Assembly (NCBI GenBank): GCA_027449805.1 | Contig: DAIDKY010000013.1 | Span: forward strand, 1 to 15,114 | Source: a bacterium | GTDB taxonomy: Bacteria > Patescibacteriota > Saccharimonadia > UBA4664 | Length of the DNA: 15,114 bases | Reading direction: 5' to 3' | Shown: positions 12,560 to 15,114 of the stretch, in pieces | Layout: each line of letters starts with the position of its first letter | Position numbering within the stretch: the first letter of the stretch is position 1 | Translations under genes and position numbers: made by a program | The notes under the pieces: generated by a model | Database searches by the model: none | The model's input: the letters and a program-made list of their open reading frames with translations, nothing else | Told to the model about the DNA's origin: nothing

Positions 12560-12910
12560 ATGGATGTAACACTGTTTCGCGAGACCCTGGATCAACTGAA
12601 GGAGGTAATGACAGGTACCATCACCGAGCAGCAGGCTCGCCGAAGGGAGCTTCGCGAGCAACTCATCGCTGTCGCCAGCCCCGAGCACGTCCCCGAGTAC
12701 TTCTGCAAAAATAGTTTCAGCGACTACTACCGCTGCTCATGTGGCTGGATCAGCAATGGCTACTGGGATTGTACCGGTTGTGCCTGGACCGATTGGATCG
12801 AGCACGCCAAGTCTATATTGGGACTTACTCCACGTAAGTGCCCGTGCGGTAAGACCTACACCCCAGCCGACGGCGAGGCCGCCTGCCACCAACTCGTCGA
12901 TAACGACTAA
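12560..12910 (+). CDS. Hypothetical zinc-ribbon protein, 116 aa (operon gene 4)
   Basis: The product is unknown. After a helical, charged N-terminus (about 1-40) comes a ribbon-like site Cys59-x-Cys61-x9-Cys71-x2-Cys74 and a second cluster CPCG (Cys94, Cys96) with Cys109-His110 near the end. That is enough ligands for two zinc ions. The start has AAGGAG 6 bases upstream. The gene ends one base before a bidirectional terminator shared with rpsG. There is no signal peptide or membrane segment, so it is cytoplasmic, plausibly nucleic-acid or protein binding. Confidence 0.7.
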   Translation: MDVTLFRETLDQLKEVMTGTITEQQARRRELREQLIAVASPEHVPEYFCKNSFSDYYRCSCGWISNGYWDCTGCAWTDWIEHAKSILGLTPRKCPCGKTYTPADGEAACHQLVDND

Positions 12911-12912
12911 CC

Positions 12913-12936
12913 AAAAAACCGCCCGTTTGGGCGGTT
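12913..12936. terminator. Bidirectional terminator between the zinc-ribbon operon and rpsG
   Basis: A perfect 8-bp stem AACCGCCC / GGGCGGTT has a 4-base loop. On the minus strand, six T residues complete a strong terminator for rpsG; on the plus strand it is followed by CTTCTTATT and ends the zinc-ribbon operon. Confidence 0.9.
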
Positions 12937-12955
12937 CTTCTTATTGGCGCTGGTA

Positions 12956-13432
12956 TTAGTAACGAGCGAAGTGAGCGAAGGCCTTGTTGGCTTCGGCCAT
13001 ACGGTGCGTGTCCTCACGCTTCTTGACGGCATCGCCGGTGTTGTTAAAGGCGTTCATCAGCTCGTCGGCGAGGCGCTCGTCGAAGCCCTTGCCGCTCTTG
13101 GCGCGGGCAGCGTCGAGAATCCAGGTCATCGCCAGGTGAATCTTGCGATCTCCACGAACCTCCATCGGCACCTGATAAGTGGCACCACCGATGCGCTTGG
13201 CCTTAACCTGAACAGTTGGTGAGACGTTCTTAAGGGCGCCTTCGAAGATCTCCATGGCGGGCGCCTTGGCCTTCTCCTCAGCCGCAGCCAGGGCATCATA
13301 GATGAGCGTCTCGGCGAGGCGCTTCTTACCGTCGCGCATAACCTTGTTGATCAACTTGGTTACGAGAACGTTCTGGTATTTAAGGTCTGCCTGGATCGGA
13401 CGTTTAAACGATTTGGTCTTCTTGCGTGGCAT
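12956..13432 (-). CDS. rpsG: 30S ribosomal protein S7
   Basis: S7 nucleates assembly of the 30S head and contacts the E-site tRNA. The product is 158 residues, normal for bacteria. It has the conserved core TVQVKAKRIGGATYQVP and the C-terminal signature KREDTHRMAEANKAFAH. The start at 13432 (MPRKKTKSF) is chosen because AAGGAG lies just upstream and the N-terminus matches the family; an upstream in-frame ATG at 13477 would add 15 atypical residues. It follows rpsL by 52 bases and ends at a strong terminator, so fusA is not in this transcript. Confidence 0.98.
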   Translation of the reverse strand: MPRKKTKSFKRPIQADLKYQNVLVTKLINKVMRDGKKRLAETLIYDALAAAEEKAKAPAMEIFEGALKNVSPTVQVKAKRIGGATYQVPMEVRGDRKIHLAMTWILDAARAKSGKGFDERLADELMNAFNNTGDAVKKREDTHRMAEANKAFAHFARY

Positions 13433-13457
13433 GCTGCTTCTCTCCTTAAAGATACTG

Positions 13458-13471
13458 CCGTCTCCAGACGG
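13458..13471 (-). promoter_or_regulatory. Hairpin in the rpsL-rpsG intercistronic region
   Basis: CCGTC-TGGA-GACGG (minus strand) forms a small stable hairpin between rpsL and rpsG. In E. coli, S7 represses its own synthesis by binding the equivalent rpsL-rpsG junction, so this could be an S7 target or a processing site. That link is by position only. Confidence 0.35.
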
Positions 13472-13484
13472 TTGCATTAGTTAA

Positions 13485-13901
13485 TTAAGCGGACTTTTCT
13501 TTCTTGGCACCGTACTTCGAGCGGCCCTGCTTGCGCTTGGCGACACCGGCCGTATCGAGCGCACCACGAACGATGTGATAACGCACACCCGGAAGGTCCT
13601 TTACGCGACCACCACGGATCAAGACAACCGAGTGCTCCTGCAGGTTGTGACCGATACCCGGAATGTAGGCAGTAACTTCCATCCCATTGGTAAGACGCAC
13701 ACGAGCGATCTTACGCAGAGCCGAGTTCGGCTTCTTGGGAGTAGTCGTCGAAACCTTAACACATACCCCGCGCATAAAAGGCGAGTTCATGTTTGTGGTA
13801 CGGTTCCGCAAGGTGTTGCGAGTCAGGTTAAGAGCCGGGGTAGCCGACTTCTTACGAGGCGAGACTCGTGGCTTTCGGATGAGTTGGTTGATAGTAGGCA
13901 T
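13485..13901 (-). CDS. rpsL: 30S ribosomal protein S12
   Basis: S12 sits at the decoding centre and influences translational accuracy and streptomycin response. The 138-residue product is the long form, with about 13 extra residues after PALNL relative to E. coli, as in Bacillus. It has TTTPKKPNSALRK and the universally conserved HNLQEHSVVLIRGGRVKDLPGVRYH region; both lysines whose mutation gives streptomycin resistance (in KKPNS and RVKDLPG) are wild type. The start at 13901 is preceded by TAAGGA. The gene lies 22 bases after rpoC and 52 before rpsG, probably all in one transcript. Confidence 0.98.
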   Translation of the reverse strand: MPTINQLIRKPRVSPRKKSATPALNLTRNTLRNRTTNMNSPFMRGVCVKVSTTTPKKPNSALRKIARVRLTNGMEVTAYIPGIGHNLQEHSVVLIRGGRVKDLPGVRYHIVRGALDTAGVAKRKQGRSKYGAKKEKSA

Positions 13902-13923
13902 ATGGTTCCTTAGTTAACCAGAT

Positions 13924-15114
13924 CTAGGCGATTTCGTCAACAGCTGAAGCGAATTCGGTCTCTGGTGCAGAGTTTGGTTGGAGGTTATGGGGATCGGCGG
14001 CGTTAAAGCCGGTACCGACCGGGATCAGCCGTCCGATAATCACATTCTCCTTGAGGCCGCGCAGTTTGTCGGTCTTGCCGCGAATGGCGGCAGCGATCAG
14101 AACACGAGTCGTATCCTGGAAACTGGCAGCCGATAGGAACGAATCGGAACTGGTCGAAATCTTGGTAACCGAGAGTAGCAGCTGAGTAAAGGTCGATGGG
14201 CGCTTACCGTCAGCAACGAGCTGATCGTTTTCCTCGATAACAGCCTGGCGAGAAACGATATCCCCGGTAACGAAGAGCGAATCGCCCGATTCTTCGATCT
14301 GAACTCGTGAGAACATCTGACGAATAATCACCTCGATGTGCTTCTCCGAGATACTCTGCCCCTGAGCGGCGTAGATTGTCTGAACTTCGGCTACAATGTA
14401 GCGTTGAACCGCGGCCTCGCCGCGGAGTACGAGCATCTCCTGCAAGTTGATGGAACCCTCTGTAAGGCGCTGACCAACCGTGACCAGATCGCCCGTCGAG
14501 ACTTCGAGGTTCTGGTAGGCAGGAATACTGTATTCGCGGTCCGAACCGCCGGTGTGGGTTAGTTCGATAACGCCCTTGGCCTTGTTCAGCTTAACAGTAC
14601 CTTCTACCTTGGCCTTAATAGCCTTCTTGCCACGTTCATCGGCAGCCAGTATATCGCCAGGAATAACCTTGGTACCGGTCTTCACCGCCGCGATCTTACC
14701 GTCGAGTTCAATGACCGTTACTTTGAGATCGGCCGGCGAAACATGGATTACGTGCTTGCCGGGAGCCGTCTTAACAGTAACTACGCCGTCGAGTTCGGCC
14801 AAAACCGCCTGCCCCTTCGGATTACGAGCTTCAAAGATCTCCTCGACACGAGGTAGACCGGAGGTAATGTCCTCTCCGGCGACACCACCGGCGTGGAAGG
14901 TCTTCATCGTTAACTGCGTACCGGGCTCACCAATACTCTGGGCAGCGATGACACCGACCGGCTCACCGAGCTTAACCATTGTCCCGCGACCAAGATCGAG
15001 GCCGTAACAGAAGCTACAGACACCCCAGCTCGTCTTGCAGCAAAGAACGCTGCGAATACGAACGGCTTCGAGGTCGGAGGCTTCGATGGCTGCGGCAGCA
15101 TCGTCACCGATGAG
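13924..15114 (-). CDS. rpoC: RNA polymerase beta' subunit, C-terminal part (5' end beyond the window)
   Basis: The open frame runs without a start to the right edge, giving the last 396 residues. It opens in the second zinc-binding region: three of its four cysteines are visible in CCKTSWGVCSFC (within residues 25-36). It then has the trigger-loop and bridge-proximal signature GVIAAQSIGEPGTQLTMKTFH. The sandwich-barrel region follows, and the conserved tail SDSFLSAASFQDTTRVLIAA and LRGLKENVIIGRLIPVGTGF is complete before a short acidic end. Taking the ATG at 14979 as a start would be wrong, because conserved beta' sequence lies upstream of it. It leads into rpsL-rpsG, the classical rpoBC-str order. 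Confidence 0.98.
   Translation of the reverse strand, partial: LIGDDAAAAIEASDLEAVRIRSVLCCKTSWGVCSFCYGLDLGRGTMVKLGEPVGVIAAQSIGEPGTQLTMKTFHAGGVAGEDITSGLPRVEEIFEARNPKGQAVLAELDGVVTVKTAPGKHVIHVSPADLKVTVIELDGKIAAVKTGTKVIPGDILAADERGKKAIKAKVEGTVKLNKAKGVIELTHTGGSDREYSIPAYQNLEVSTGDLVTVGQRLTEGSINLQEMLVLRGEAAVQRYIVAEVQTIYAAQGQSISEKHIEVIIRQMFSRVQIEESGDSLFVTGDIVSRQAVIEENDQLVADGKRPSTFTQLLLSVTKISTSSDSFLSAASFQDTTRVLIAAAIRGKTDKLRGLKENVIIGRLIPVGTGFNAADPHNLQPNSAPETEFASAVDEIA

Noticed and set aside
13485..13901. Extra 13 residues in the N-terminal part of S12
   Set aside because: The long S12 form with the same insertion is well known from Bacillus and relatives, so it is not new.
14979..15114. ATG at 14979 as a possible start of an independent short beta' gene
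   Set aside because: The frame continues upstream with conserved beta' zinc-site sequence to the edge, so this is a window truncation and not a split rpoC.
1..15114. CRISPR array, transposon ends, integrase or attachment sites that could explain the insertions
   Set aside because: No spaced repeat series, no transposase or recombinase motif and no tRNA-flanking direct repeats were seen; the insertions carry no visible mobility genes.

Overview
The window reads as chromosomal DNA from a small-genome bacterium of the Candidate Phyla Radiation (Patescibacteria), most likely Saccharibacteria-like. This placement is an inference from the style of the EF-G, EF-Tu, S12 and Nudix proteins, from leaderless-looking promoters and from compact spacing; no rRNA gene is present to settle it. 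The genetic code looks standard: TAA, TAG and TGA all serve as stops, which argues against the UGA-recoding SR1/Gracilibacteria groups. There are no tRNA or rRNA genes, CRISPR arrays or transposases.

The backbone is a dismembered 'str' ribosomal region on the minus strand. From right to left it holds the 3' part of rpoC (13924-15114), rpsL, rpsG, then about 5 kb of other genes, fusA, an opposite-strand exported hydrolase, tuf, a small unknown gene, rpsJ and rarA. In most bacteria rpsL-rpsG-fusA-tuf(-rpsJ) is contiguous. Here fusA, tuf and rpsJ each have a recognisable promoter, and hairpin terminators separate many of the units. rpsJ is not followed by rplC but by a hairpin and rarA.

The interruptions fall into three classes. 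(1) Housekeeping-like genes preceded by a -10 box right against the start codon and no Shine-Dalgarno: rarA, an ABC-F ATPase and a winged-helix/Nudix protein. (2) Short, apparently GC-richer genes of unknown function with strong Shine-Dalgarno sites: 1730-2131, 8142-8636, 8701-9102, and a tightly coupled four-gene plus-strand operon (11605-12910) whose products all carry zinc-ribbon-like cysteine clusters. (3) A 719-residue secreted protein (3741-5900) joining a TolB/PD40-type beta-propeller to an SGNH/GDSL hydrolase domain.

The points most worth a second look are: an in-frame stop in rarA followed by at least 22 codons that still match the family C-terminus; a 10-base motif shared by two apparently leaderless promoters; a non-canonical G4 motif (NKIN) in EF-G; the zinc-ribbon small-protein operon with its palindromic operator-like repeats; and a leader-peptide/hairpin arrangement before the unknown gene next to tuf.
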